From contig OY744608.1 of the NCBI GenBank assembly GCA_963556255.1, positions 33,330,154 through 33,394,153 of the forward strand: a stretch of 64,000 nt of DNA. Reading direction: 5' to 3'. Source of the stretch: Allolobophora icterica (lineage: Eukaryota; Annelida; Clitellata; Crassiclitellata; Lumbricidae). Numbering within the stretch: the first letter of the stretch is position 1; each line of letters starts with the position of its first letter. The notes beneath the pieces were generated by a model. That model was not told the origin of the DNA. It did no database searches and saw only the letters and a program-made list of their open reading frames with translations. Positions 42,290-52,547 of this stretch are shown here, piece by piece. Made by a program: the position numbers and the translations under genes.

Positions 42290-43945
42290 AGCCATCCTAT
42301 CTGACCACGGTCTCGTTTGCCTTCGGTACTAATTGTCTCTAGACGGATTCGTCTTTGGATAAAGTTGAATCACACTGACTTCCGATCGGCCCTTCAAGCC
42401 AAACCCCTCTTCTGTAATGTTGATGCTTCTTCATCTTTGACTGCCTCAGAGCTGTTATCTTCATATGAGGCAAAGCTTTTGGACATCTTTCTTCCACTAC
42501 GTACAGTTCAGACTCGACACCATCCTGCCTCGCCATGGTTCAACGCAGACTGCAGGGCACTTCGACGGCAGGCTCGGCGCCTCGAACGAGTCTACCGGAG
42601 AACGTAATTGCCTTCGACAGGAGAGCCTGGATCGAATTCGTCTGGAAGATGCACTCAGCTTACCGCGACAGAGAGCGAGACTACTGGGATATTGTATCTG
42701 AACATTTATAAAGCGCCTATCAAAGTGTTAAATCGTTAGACTGGTTCTGTTCTTTTCTTACTGATCACACTAGCTGTGCTATTGTTGGCTCTTCCAGGTC
42801 ACGCGGGGGTCCCAAGTTCCCAACCTCTTCGGTGTGCCCCAGGGATCTGTCCTAGGCCCACTGCTCTATATCCTGTTCACTTCTTATAAGATCAGCTCCT
42901 GTTAGGGTCACGTGGGCTCCTACACCAGCTTTATGCTGCTGACGTGCAAGCATATCACTGTCGTGCTATTGATGCTCTCTCTGGTTATATGACCTCAAAC
43001 CGAATGCTTTTGAACCCTTCCAAAACTCAATTTATTGGCTAGGTGGTCGCCGGCAGCTGGCGGGGGTTGGCCTGCACCTGTTGGCTGTGACCTTCCTCCA
43101 TGCTACCTTCTAGCTTACTGTCCGGGATCTGGGTGTGACACTCCATCTGTTCCCTTTCACCAACTCTTATCTGATTGATTATCAATTGCAAATAATGTCT
43201 TTGTAATCCCTGTGTTATCCCATCGCTTTGTGCTGACGGAAATTTTCAATGAACGAATATTTGATTTGATTTGATTTGTATTGATTTGATCGAGAGCTTA
43301 GTCTCTCGAGCACAACACGTTAACTTGGTCACACGAAGTTATTATCAGGTCCGGCAGTTGCTTGTTGTACTACGAATCCTCTCATGTTTTTTTCGGTCAT
43401 CCTTGTTCATGCTTTTCTCACCAGTGAAATCGACCACTGTTGTTCGGTTCTTTCTGGTCACTCGTTAGGCTTAATAGGACGTCTTGACATGGTCATTCGC
43501 TCTGCTGCTAGGCTTATCGGACGTATTCCAAAATATGCACCGGTATCTGCCTACAGTACATGCGTGACCTACATTGGCTCCCTGCATAGAAGCGCATTTC
43601 CTGGCGATGTCTCACTGGTAATGCTCCCTCCTACCTATATGAACTGTGTTGCCCGATTTCAGGCTTGGCCTCTCGCCGAGCCTTGCTCTCTGCGACTAGG
43701 GTAGAGCGCTTGGTCTCAAGGGCTCGCCTTACGGTCAGACAGCGTCGAGCCTCCTCGATTGTTGGCCTGGCTACCGGTACCCGGAATGTCTCCCGTTCGC
43801 CTTACGCTAATTCCCTCGGGACAATCTGCCTGCCTTCTACCAACTGCTTAAGTCTGCCCTCTTCAGCCGTGCTGGGCTGAAAGCGCCTCTGAGTAGACCT
43901 CTGGCAGAGGCGCTACATAAATTTTCTGAATGAATTAATGAATGG
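42290..43945 (+). mobile_element. L2/CR1-like LINE, decayed
   Basis: Plus strand: the linker after the endonuclease (DFRSALQAKP, SPWFNADCRALRRQ near 42530-42570), RT relics (GVPQGSVLGP-like near 42833-42865; NRMLLNPSKTQF-like near 43000-43035), then a C-terminal block (VIRSAARLIGRIPKYAPVS near 43492-43550). The 3' box is 'gcgcctctgagtag...gaggcgctacataaatt' to 43945. Internal deletions and stops. Confidence 0.78.
43165..43290 (+). mobile_element. LINE 3' end with (GATTT)n tail
   Basis: Short plus-strand fragment ending 'tttgatttgatttgattt', like the tail of the LINE at 33642. It separates two collinear parts of the surrounding LINE. Confidence 0.65.
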
Positions 43946-44190
43946 TGCAGTTTGGCCTACTGTATACTTGCTTGTACAAAGAAAGTAGTTTCAATTAAGT
44001 GTAGGCCCTACTATATTTGAAATGTCGAATTTCACGATATTCAAATCCAAGATTGTAACTTGTACACTATAAACCAAACGTTAAACTTTTTCATCAATAT
44101 GTCTGTATCTGATTACAAACATTTTGCAGTTACCAGAAATTAGAAATTATATAAATAACAATGACATGGTGTTTCTGTTTCATTTTTCAG

Positions 44191-44634
44191 TACCATCTAG
44201 TTCTTCAATACAATGTCCGTCACGTAAACTGACCATCACGGTCGACAACATAATGCGCCTTTACATCGATGGGACTGAGAAGACTGGTCTACCAAACGCT
44301 AACGACTGGACGAAGGCCGACACCGTTGAGCTACCATGGACTGCTAGAGTCATCGCCGTTCAGGGAACTGACCAAGGCGTCGTCGCTGGAATTCTAGCCT
44401 CGACCGATGACGGTTCCATCGTGACCAATTCCTTGTGGAAGTGCACCAATGTCTACTACGACGGATGGCAGTTGGTTAGCTTCGATGATTCGTCCTGGCC
44501 TTTGGCGCATGTCGTTGCAATCCATCAGACTTCTCCGTGGAGGCTGGTACCAGGGATCAGGACAGACGCCTACTGGATATGGACCCCAAAGTACATAGGC
44601 GGAGATTTGGTTGTCTACTGCAGGAAGGATATAG
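44191..44634 (+). CDS. Exon E6: first domain found in gene C
   Basis: Phase 1-1, 444 nt. The acceptor is CATTTTTCAG and the donor is G|GTATCA. N terminus PSSSSIQCPSRKL. Left half as in E3 (ADTVELPWTARVIAV); right half as in E5 (SIVTNSLWKCTNVYYDGWQLVSF, PLAHVV). Own variants: KYIGGDLVV. Three cysteines. Downstream sequence is nearly identical to that after E7 for about 150 bases. Confidence 0.85.
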
Positions 44635-45898
44635 GTATCAAACGTTTATTATGTTAACTAAAAGCCGTATGTTGAGTTACCAACAACAATAGAAATTATT
44701 GTAGGCCCTAATTTAACAGGTGCTCAATAGGTAGGCCCTATAGACTGCAACCAAAAACACACGAGCTTAAACGTTTAGTTATTCTATTACTGTGATTCAT
44801 TTTAAGCGACCTTACTAAAAATATCTATTTTCCTCAACCCCAAAATAACGTTATATTTAAAAAATGTTTGAATAAAACCAAATTCCCATGTCGCCTCCAT
44901 ATTTCCATGAGTCCATATTGGATGATTGTTGTATTATTTTAAGCTTTTCTTCAACATATGACGCTGATATTATGAATGTTAGGAATTGCATTACAAGGTT
45001 GGGGTAGTAATGCTGCTAGTGAAAAGATACTAAAATAAGTAGATCTTAACTATAGGCCCTACTTTGCGGATAGGCCTTCCACTACTTCTGGGTAGTTTTA
45101 AATTGACTAAGGATTTCTACATTGGTCAATTAAAGTGAAAATGTACTCCATGATGTGGGACCAAAACATTAAACCGAAAACTGTGTAAGCTTCAAGTGAG
45201 CCACGTCAATTCGATATTTTTCCGAGGCCTTTGTGTTTTGGATCAAATACTGTGATACTGTGATACACATCAGTGTTTCGATGAAAAAATAATTCATAAA
45301 TGGTAAAGTTAACATTGTACAGTAAGTGCATGCTGATTTTGGCTTCTCGGCTAATTTGAAACAAATTTCTATATATTTCCGTCGTATAATACAGGTCACT
45401 AGGCTGATTTGGTCATATCTTTCCAAAGTGCCACACAGACCGTTCAGATTGAACGTTTCCGAACAGTAACCAGCCACTGTAGAAAAGAAGCATAATTAGA
45501 TCCAAGGAAATATTGCAGTAGGACAAGTAGACCCAATGTTAACGAGTAGTAAAGTTTTAGCAGACTATATTTCGGTAAGATGGCTACTACAATTAAGTTA
45601 GAGACTTTCATATAAAAGAACATATATTTAAATTAAACCTCTTTGTGCACATTTAGTTGGAGGAATATTGTTTTTGCCATGTGTTTTATAGATGTGATTC
45701 ATAGTTTCATAAATTTATTGAAGCCGGTGCGAAGGCCTTGCAGCCAAAGTACTTGCTTGAAAAATACTATCATTCGGTATAATTACTGAACACGATGCCA
45801 AGAAAATGAACAATATAACACAAAATGTGCAAGACGAATCGTTGCAATAAATTAGGCTGGGAGATTTTTCTGTTGCTGGCATTAAATTTTGACCCTAT
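44635..45898 (+). other. Intron unit after E6, left part
   Basis: Homologous to the start and middle of the E3-E4 intron. It is cut at 45898 by the Ty3/gypsy element within the '...gttgagttttat..' phrase, and continues at 52406. Confidence 0.78.
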
Positions 45899-46711
45899 TG
45901 TCGCGTGAGGAAGTCGACGCCAACGACGAAAGGGCTTCATCATCATGATATAGCCGTCGTTGGCGGTCGAGATGGAGTGATGACGGACATAAGCCAGTCA
46001 ACGCCTGAACAACGACAGAGTCAGCCAGGCCGGGAGGTAACCAAACACCGCTCGACTGAGCTGTAACATGACTCCGCTCGGGCCGCTGGCGAAACCCGAG
46101 ACGAGGCAGAACCGCATCTGGGCGGTTCGGTCGAGTGAAGCGACGAGAGACGGGGGAGACGCCGGGGGGAGGCAGGTCCCCGACGGCTAACGGCGTAGCG
46201 ACGATCGGCGAACCCCGATCTCAAGGGAGTAACCCGAGACCAGGATGACACTGATGAGGCGTGGGGAGGGCCGAACGATGGACGTTGCGAAGGACCTACA
46301 TAAGGGAGGGTAAATGTTACTACGGGACTTCTACTACTGGCTTGCGCGACGTGTGGACGGCGGTCGAGAGATCAACATCGAAGGGAGACGAACAGCGACG
46401 GCAACAGAGTAAAGTCCGTCAGATTCAGAGACTGACGAGAAGAACGATCTGTAGTTAAGCCTTGCGAGGCAGTACTTGAGATAGTCCTAAGTTATATCTA
46501 AACGAGTTAATGCTACGTGGAAGTTTCCGTAAAAGTTATTGCATATATTTGTTTATTAATTAAATTCTTTTATTAATCAAACAAAGTTCGTCGCGAGTCT
46601 TCTTTAGAAAAGTTAGGCAGCTTTGATTAAAAGTGCAAGTAAAAGAACAAGCGAGTCGAGGGTCGACATCACCACACAACAATCACACGACGGACACCCT
46701 CGATCGCGACA
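45899..46711 (+). repeat. 5' LTR
   Basis: TG...CA, ends inverted for 7 bp. TTAATTAAATTC near 46555 and an internal 'ggagggtaaatg' are shared with the 3' LTR. Confidence 0.93.
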
Positions 46712-46730
46712 TTGGCGCAGTCGACAGGAT
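46712..46730 (+). promoter_or_regulatory. Primer-binding site
   Basis: TTGGCGCAGTCGACAGGAT directly follows the LTR end. The TGGCGC start is the usual form complementary to a tRNA 3' end. The tRNA was not identified. Confidence 0.7.
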
Positions 46731-47015
46731 TTTTCAACTGAGGACGTCACGACTAGTAGCGGAACCGGAAACGGAAGAGAGGAATCTCAACAGATCGGGA
46801 CCAGCGGCGAATACAACCCTTCGCAACTGGAGAAGTCGAGTGCCGGACTCCGAAGACGAAGGACTCGAAGCGACCGACAGCAACAGGCAAGGACGAGGAA
46901 CAAGAGCGCCAACGGACGACCGACCATCGCTAGCAACGACGGACGGGAGTGGCAACGGAGGACAGCGGATCAGCCAAGATATCAAAAGACGGAGCACGCT
47001 CGACGTATTCAGAGG

Positions 47016-47223
47016 GTAAGTCCTTACTGGTAGTCGTGATAATCTGGGAGATTGCGGTTGAGGTCTGGATGAGGATTGGCGTGCGAATAGCCGAGGCTTT
47101 TGCGTAGCTCCTTTCTGCTCAGTTCTGTTCTTGTTGTATCTTTGGTAGAATTTTAGGACGTTGTTTTCTTTGATTTCTGACCAGCGGTGACTCTCCTCTA
47201 ACTTACTTACCTTTTTCTATTAG
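47016..47223 (+). other. Possible leader intron of the retroelement
   Basis: A donor GTAAGTCC at 47016 and a pyrimidine-rich acceptor TTTTTCTATTAG ending at 47223, 19 bases before the first gag ATG. Removing it would shorten the leader. Not proven; other GT-AG pairs could exist. Confidence 0.35.
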
Positions 47224-47241
47224 TGAGCGGACTGTTGGAAG

Positions 47242-47709
47242 ATGGATAAGTTGTCGGTGGGGAAAAGAGTGAGGGTGCAGAACATGCCCCATCACAGACT
47301 AGTCGCATATCTAACAAAGATGGGACTAGGAGAGGAGGAATTGGATTCCATGAGTATGGACCAGCTCCGAGAGGCTAGTGCTGAAATAATTGTTTCTGGA
47401 CGAGAGACCCCGCCAGAAGTAAGTGAGGAAGTAAGCACAGGTAGCCTAGAAAGCAGTATTAGCTCGGCAGTGCAACTGCAATTGGTCGAGTTAAAACGAT
47501 TAAGATACGAGAGAGAGGAAGCGGAGAGAGCGGAGAGGAGAAAAGAAGAGAAGGAGGAAAGGCAGAGAAGGATCGAAGAAGAGAGAGAGGAGACTAGAAG
47601 AGAAAGAAGAAAGGCTGAGGAGAGAAGCGAAGGAGGAAGCGGAAAGACTGAGGAAAGAAGAAAAGGAGGAAGCAGAGAGACTCAGATTGCTAGAGGAGAA
47701 GCAGGCTGA
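47242..47709 (+). CDS. Gag N-terminal part, coiled coil
   Basis: Starts MDKLSVGKRVRVQNMP and has a helical segment LTKMGLGEEELDSMSMDQL. It then enters a long Arg/Glu/Lys-rich coiled coil. The frame turns to Gly/Ser-rich nonsense near 47625 and stops at 47709, whereas the coiled-coil code (EEAERLR type) continues in frame 2. So a one-base shift near 47605-47625 separates it from the large frame. It may be a mutation or a programmed shift; the purine-rich repeat makes slippage plausible. Confidence 0.75.
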   Translation: MDKLSVGKRVRVQNMPHHRLVAYLTKMGLGEEELDSMSMDQLREASAEIIVSGRETPPEVSEEVSTGSLESSISSAVQLQLVELKRLRYEREEAERAERRKEEKEERQRRIEEEREETRRERRKAEERSEGGSGKTEERRKGGSRETQIARGEAG

Positions 47710-50700
47710 GAAGCTCAGGCTGCTTGAGGAGAAGCAGAGGAGAGAAGAGAAAGAGGAAGCGGAGAAGCAGAGAAGAGAAGAGAAAGAGGAAGCCGAAAAG
47801 CTGAGGCTCCTTGAGGAGAAGCAGAGAAGAGAAGAGAAAGAGAAAGCGGAGAGATTGAGGAAAGAAGAAAAGGAGGAAGCGGAAAGACTGAGGAAAGAAG
47901 AAAAGGAGGAAGCAGAGAGACTCAGATTGCTTGAGGAGAAGCAGGCTGAGAAGCTCAGGCTGCTTGAGGAGAAGCAGAGGAGAGAAGAGAAAGAGGAAGC
48001 AGAGAAATTAAGGCTTCAGGAGGAGAAGCGGAGGAGAGAAGAAAAGGAGGAGGCAGAGAAGAGGGAGAAGGAAATCCGTGAGGAAAGAGAAGCGGAGAGG
48101 AGACTCAAAGATGAAAAGGATTACAATTTAAGACATTCGGTCGTAGGACGAATGAAAACTTACAGCGAAAGCTTGCGTGGACTCCTACCTAGGTTCCAAA
48201 GCGACCATGCACAAATCCCTGGCTTTTTCGTGCATTACGAAAGATTATTCGACTCCTGCGCTGTCCCGGACGACCTTCGTAGTAGATTACTCTTGACCTG
48301 TCTAGACAACCAGGCCAGAGAATTGACGGCCAGGCTTACACAAGAGGAAATCGACAATTATGGTAGACTAAAAGCTTTCTTGTTGAAAGAATTCAAAGTG
48401 AGCGCGGTCTCATTACGAGAGCGATTTATGAACGCCAAAAAGGCGGCAGATGAATCGTATACCACATTAGCTTCAAGACTGCATAATTTACTCTCGTACT
48501 ACTTGCAAGATCGCAAGGCAATAACGTTTGATGACGTAACGAGCCTTTTGATCGCCGACAAAATGAAGGAAATGTTGCCCAGAGGATGCTTAAACTTCAT
48601 CCTCAGCCAAGAACAGCAGAATTGGTTGGGGCACAGAGATTTGGCTGCAGCGGCTGACACTTACGCCGCCACTCACCCTTGGGAAAATGACTATGCAAAA
48701 CATAGCCCAGGCACGAATAAGACGGAGTCACGCTATGCGAAAGCACCAGCGCCTCCACAGACGACAGCTAAACAGACGGACAAATGGACTGACCGATCAG
48801 GAGGGACACAGACAAATAACAGGACCGACGGACGTCCAACATCCGAAGAGATTAGAAGGCGGGTCCTTTGTTTTCTGTGCTTATCTCCAGATCACAGGGC
48901 TAGCGCGTGCTTGAAGAACAAGCAAACCAAGAGTAAACAGGTGAGCGCGTGTGCGGTCCAACCAACCGTGACCAAAGCTCTAGACGGACAGATAGGCGTT
49001 CACCGCGAGGCGCGACAAGACGGACCGTCACGGATCCAGGAGATAGACCAGCATGCATCGCCGACAAACCCGGCATGCATTGACGTGGAGGAGACATATG
49101 CGAGAGAGTACCTGGAAGTGTACATTGCAGGTCTCCCTGTGATCTCATCTCTAATCGACAGCGGAGCCGAATATAACTGCGCGCGTGCTGATTTAATCAG
49201 GCCGCTCAACTTGCCCGTGGTTAAACAAATAGAGGTGAAAGGTCTTAACGGTCAAGCGATAACCGTGGACGTGGTTCGGCTGAGACTCAAAGGGTCTCAG
49301 ACCGACAAGGTAAAGGAGGGGGAGGTAAACTACGCCCCCGATGTGCGGATTTGGGCAGCGCTCATTGAAGAGCTTAATGAGCCGCTAATCATCACGCCCA
49401 CCACAGCCGACTTACTGCGGGAGACAGCGCTGTACTCAAGACACGCGGTCAGCACACCTGAAATCGCTCAAATTTCAGAAGCGCAGGCGGCCATAGGTAC
49501 AGAGACGAGGGAGGAAGAGGACAAAGAGGAGGAGGTAGAAGGACTGAGGTCGCTGATAGGCGAGAACTTCTTCACAGTCGCTCAAGCAGACAGTGAGAGT
49601 GTAGTAGAAACCAGTCCTGGAGAAACGGGTACTGAAGAGCAATTCTGCAATCCAGAAACACCATCCCCACCCAACGGAGATGCAATAGTAAGCAGAAACA
49701 AGATGGCGGCCGAACAAGCTCAATGCTCGACCTTAGCACCATTCTTGGTCCACGGGAAAAACGAGGCAAAGAACTTCTTCACTGAAGATAATTTGCTCTT
49801 TCATAAAGATAAAATAGCTGGACATTCTGTAAAACAACTATGCTTACCGAAAGAGAGAATAGACAAGGTCTTAAGCTTAGCCCATGACGCTGCGTTCGCA
49901 GGTCATATGGCGCTGTTCGAGAAGGACGAGGACTTCGGTCACGTGGAAGCAGTGGGTAGCTTCGGCACGAGCCAGACACAGCCCAGTGCACAAGTAGACT
50001 CTACCGCAGTTGCACACTTAACGGTACCAGAACCGGAACAGCTGTTTAATCTGTTAGACAGGTTTCCAGATGTATTTTCAGACAAACCAGGTTTCTGTCC
50101 CATTCTAGAACACACAATCACGGTTAGTGCGGATTTTAGGCCGAAGAGTTTACGTGCCTATAAGGTGCCGGAACTGCTCAAACCTGAGGTGGAGAAACAA
50201 ATCCGCGAACTTTTGGCCCTAGGCATCGTTCCATCGCATAGCGAAATGTCTAGCCCCGTTGTGTGCATTGTTAAAAAGGGAGGTCAAGGCGGTCTAAGAC
50301 TGGCCATCGACTACCGTTACGTGAACAAATTCTCGGCGGGTGACGCATATCCCACCCCCGACATCCAGGAAGTGCTACAGAAGGTAGGAAGTGCAAACTT
50401 CATATCCTGCTTTGACGCACGTCAAGGATACTACCAGATTGGACTTCACAAGGACTCTCGATGGCTATCGGCCTTCGTATGTGACGCCGGCCTATTCGAA
50501 TTTGTACGATTGCCCTTCGGTTTGAAATCAGCCTCGAATTCTTTCATTCGTTGCATGTCGAAGGTCCTCCATCCGATTCGTGACTTCACTGAGACATTTG
50601 TGGATGACATGGCAGTGCATTCGATGACGTGGCCTAATCACATGAAACACCTCGAGAAGTACTTAATGACTATTCAACAGTCGGGTCTGACCCTTAACAT

Positions 50701-51400
50701 TAAGAAGAGTTCATTTGCTAGACGACAAACAACGTTTGTAGGTCACCTGATCGGATCAGGGAGCATTGAACCGGATCCTCTTAAAATCGCAGGGCTAGGG
50801 AAAATCCCTCAACCCGAGTCCAAGAAGGACATACGGAGATTAATTGGTTTCTTTAGCTATTTTAGGAATTTCATCCCTAACCTGGCGGAGACAGCCAGAA
50901 TCCTCACTGACTTGACCCAGAAATCGGTGCCTGCCAAGATACCCTGGCGAGTTGAACACCAAGATGCGCTAGATAAACTTACGCACGATTTAAACCACGC
51001 TGTATGTTTGCAGACAATCGACTACAGCAGGGAGTTTGGCCTATCTACTGATGCTTCCGACAAAGCAGTCGGGTGTTGCTTGTTCCAAACTCAAGACGAT
51101 GGAACAGAACGACCAATATGTTTTGCTAGTTCTAAACTAGATACTACTCAAGCGCGTTGGTCCACTGTGGAACGCGAAGCTTATGCTGTGATCTTTGCGT
51201 TAAAGAAGTTTAGGAATTGGATTTTTATGTCAAGGACCACCCTCTATTCTCATCACAACCCCTTGACTTTCCTAACTGCTTCTACGCCTACAAGCGCGAA
51301 ACTTGCGAGATGGGCTCTGGCCCTCCAGGACTTCGATATTTCTTTCAAATATCGACCTGGATCGTTGAACATTCCCGCTGATCTCTTGTCCAGACTATGA
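47687..51400 (+). CDS. Gag-Pol polyprotein lacking the integrase core
   Basis: 1237 aa. Residues 1-150 are an EEKEEAEKLRLLEEKQ-type repeat coiled coil. About 150-380 is a capsid-like helical region. The CFLCLSPDHRASAC zinc knuckle is near 395 (CX2CX4HX4C). The protease DSGAEYN is near 490. The integrase zinc domain is near 700-745, where HKDKIAGHSVKQLCLPKE and AHDAAFAGH lead straight into unrelated sequence. RT is about 800-1080, with DYRYVNK, FDARQGYYQ and catalytic FVDDMAVH near 970. RNase H follows, with STDAS near 1120 and VEREAYA. The third acid site reads SHHNPLTF, with His where Asp is usual. The stop at 51398-51400 is 191 bases before the 3' LTR. The D,D,E core of integrase is missing in frame, so it would need help in trans. 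Confidence 0.88.
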   Translation: MLEEKQAEKLRLLEEKQRREEKEEAEKQRREEKEEAEKLRLLEEKQRREEKEKAERLRKEEKEEAERLRKEEKEEAERLRLLEEKQAEKLRLLEEKQRREEKEEAEKLRLQEEKRRREEKEEAEKREKEIREEREAERRLKDEKDYNLRHSVVGRMKTYSESLRGLLPRFQSDHAQIPGFFVHYERLFDSCAVPDDLRSRLLLTCLDNQARELTARLTQEEIDNYGRLKAFLLKEFKVSAVSLRERFMNAKKAADESYTTLASRLHNLLSYYLQDRKAITFDDVTSLLIADKMKEMLPRGCLNFILSQEQQNWLGHRDLAAAADTYAATHPWENDYAKHSPGTNKTESRYAKAPAPPQTTAKQTDKWTDRSGGTQTNNRTDGRPTSEEIRRRVLCFLCLSPDHRASACLKNKQTKSKQVSACAVQPTVTKALDGQIGVHREARQDGPSRIQEIDQHASPTNPACIDVEETYAREYLEVYIAGLPVISSLIDSGAEYNCARADLIRPLNLPVVKQIEVKGLNGQAITVDVVRLRLKGSQTDKVKEGEVNYAPDVRIWAALIEELNEPLIITPTTADLLRETALYSRHAVSTPEIAQISEAQAAIGTETREEEDKEEEVEGLRSLIGENFFTVAQADSESVVETSPGETGTEEQFCNPETPSPPNGDAIVSRNKMAAEQAQCSTLAPFLVHGKNEAKNFFTEDNLLFHKDKIAGHSVKQLCLPKERIDKVLSLAHDAAFAGHMALFEKDEDFGHVEAVGSFGTSQTQPSAQVDSTAVAHLTVPEPEQLFNLLDRFPDVFSDKPGFCPILEHTITVSADFRPKSLRAYKVPELLKPEVEKQIRELLALGIVPSHSEMSSPVVCIVKKGGQGGLRLAIDYRYVNKFSAGDAYPTPDIQEVLQKVGSANFISCFDARQGYYQIGLHKDSRWLSAFVCDAGLFEFVRLPFGLKSASNSFIRCMSKVLHPIRDFTETFVDDMAVHSMTWPNHMKHLEKYLMTIQQSGLTLNIKKSSFARRQTTFVGHLIGSGSIEPDPLKIAGLGKIPQPESKKDIRRLIGFFSYFRNFIPNLAETARILTDLTQKSVPAKIPWRVEHQDALDKLTHDLNHAVCLQTIDYSREFGLSTDASDKAVGCCLFQTQDDGTERPICFASSKLDTTQARWSTVEREAYAVIFALKKFRNWIFMSRTTLYSHHNPLTFLTASTPTSAKLARWALALQDFDISFKYRPGSLNIPADLLSRL

Positions 51401-51591
51401 ATGAGGAGAAGGCGGACTACCATGTAAGGCACCGCGATAACTGTATATATTAATTTCTAACTGTGCTCATATTTTGTATTTTTCATGGGAACGACGAGGA
51501 CATGATCTGGAGGGAATCAACGGAGGGATCGACATCATTCCCAGCCGGGAGGCGAATCAAAGACTGGCTTTGTCCTCCCCGGGAAGGGAGG

Positions 51592-52405
51592 TGTCGCGTG
51601 AGGAAGTCGACGCCAACGACGAAAGGGCTTCATCATCATGATATGGCCGTCGTTGGCGGTCGAGATGGAGTGATGACGGACATAAGCCAGTCAACGCCTG
51701 AACAACGACAGAGTCAGCCAGGTCGGGAGGTAACCAAACACCGCTCGACTGAGCTGTAACATGACTCCGCTCGGGCCGCTGGCGAAACCCGAGACGAGGC
51801 AGAACCGCATGTGGGCGGTTCGGTCGAGTGAAGCGACGAGAGACGGGGGAGACGCCGGGGGGGAGGCAGGTCCCCGACGGCTAACGGCGTAGCGACGATC
51901 GGCGAACCCCGATCTCAAGGGAGTAACCCGAGACCAGGATGACACTGATGAGGCGTGGGGAGGGCCGAACGATGGACGTTGCGAAGGACCTACATAAGGG
52001 AGGGTAAATGTTACTACGGGACTTCTACTACTGGCTTGCGCGACGTGTGGACGGCGGTCGAGAGATCAACATCGAAGGGAGACGAACAGCGACGGCAACA
52101 GAGTAAAGTCCGTCAGATTCAGAGACTGACGAGAAGAACGATCTGTAGTTAAGCCTTGCGAGGCAGTACTTGAGATAGTCCTAAGTTATATCTAAACGAG
52201 TTAATGCTACGTGGAAGTTTCCGTAAAAGTTATTGCATATATTTGTTTATTAATTAAATTCATTTATTAATCAAACAAAGTTCGTCGCGAGTCTTCTTTA
52301 GAAAAGTTAGGCAGCTTTGATTAAAAGTGCAAGTAAAAGAACAAGCGAGTCGAGGGTCGACATCACCACACAACAATCACACGACGGACACCCTCGATCG
52401 CGACA
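51592..52405 (+). repeat. 3' LTR
   Basis: 814 bp, the copy of 45899-46711 with about five differences. Preceded by 'gggaagggaggtg' at 51580-51592, a purine-rich polypurine-tract candidate. Confidence 0.93.
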
Positions 52406-52547
52406 CCTATTGAGTTTTATATTGCTTCCTTCTTATTCGCCGACCTGGTTATCGCAGTTTTGCCTACTCGTGTCATAAATAGACAATTATTTCCAGTTAA
52501 GTATAGTATATGTTGCAGTTTTAAATTTTATATTATTTGTTCAATTG

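Larger units (their letters stand above)
38999..44190 (+). other. First intron of gene C (inferred)
   Basis: Between the signal exon and E6. Filled with a minus-strand LINE, an hAT MITE, a TTC tract and a plus-strand LINE. No E2-like domain exon was found in it. The last 250 bases match the pre-exon region of the other units. Confidence 0.5.
45899..52405 (+). mobile_element. Ty3/gypsy LTR retrotransposon, IN-before-RT order
   Basis: 6507 bp between exact 5-bp duplications CCTAT (45894-45898 and 52406-52410). LTRs of 813 and 814 bp start TGTCGCG and end CGCGACA. I count about five differences between them, so the insertion is recent. Domain order: capsid-like, zinc knuckle, protease, integrase zinc domain, RT, RNase H. 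A group of deuterostome Ty3/gypsy elements (Gmr1-like) is known with integrase ahead of RT. Here the integrase catalytic core is absent. Confidence 0.93.
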
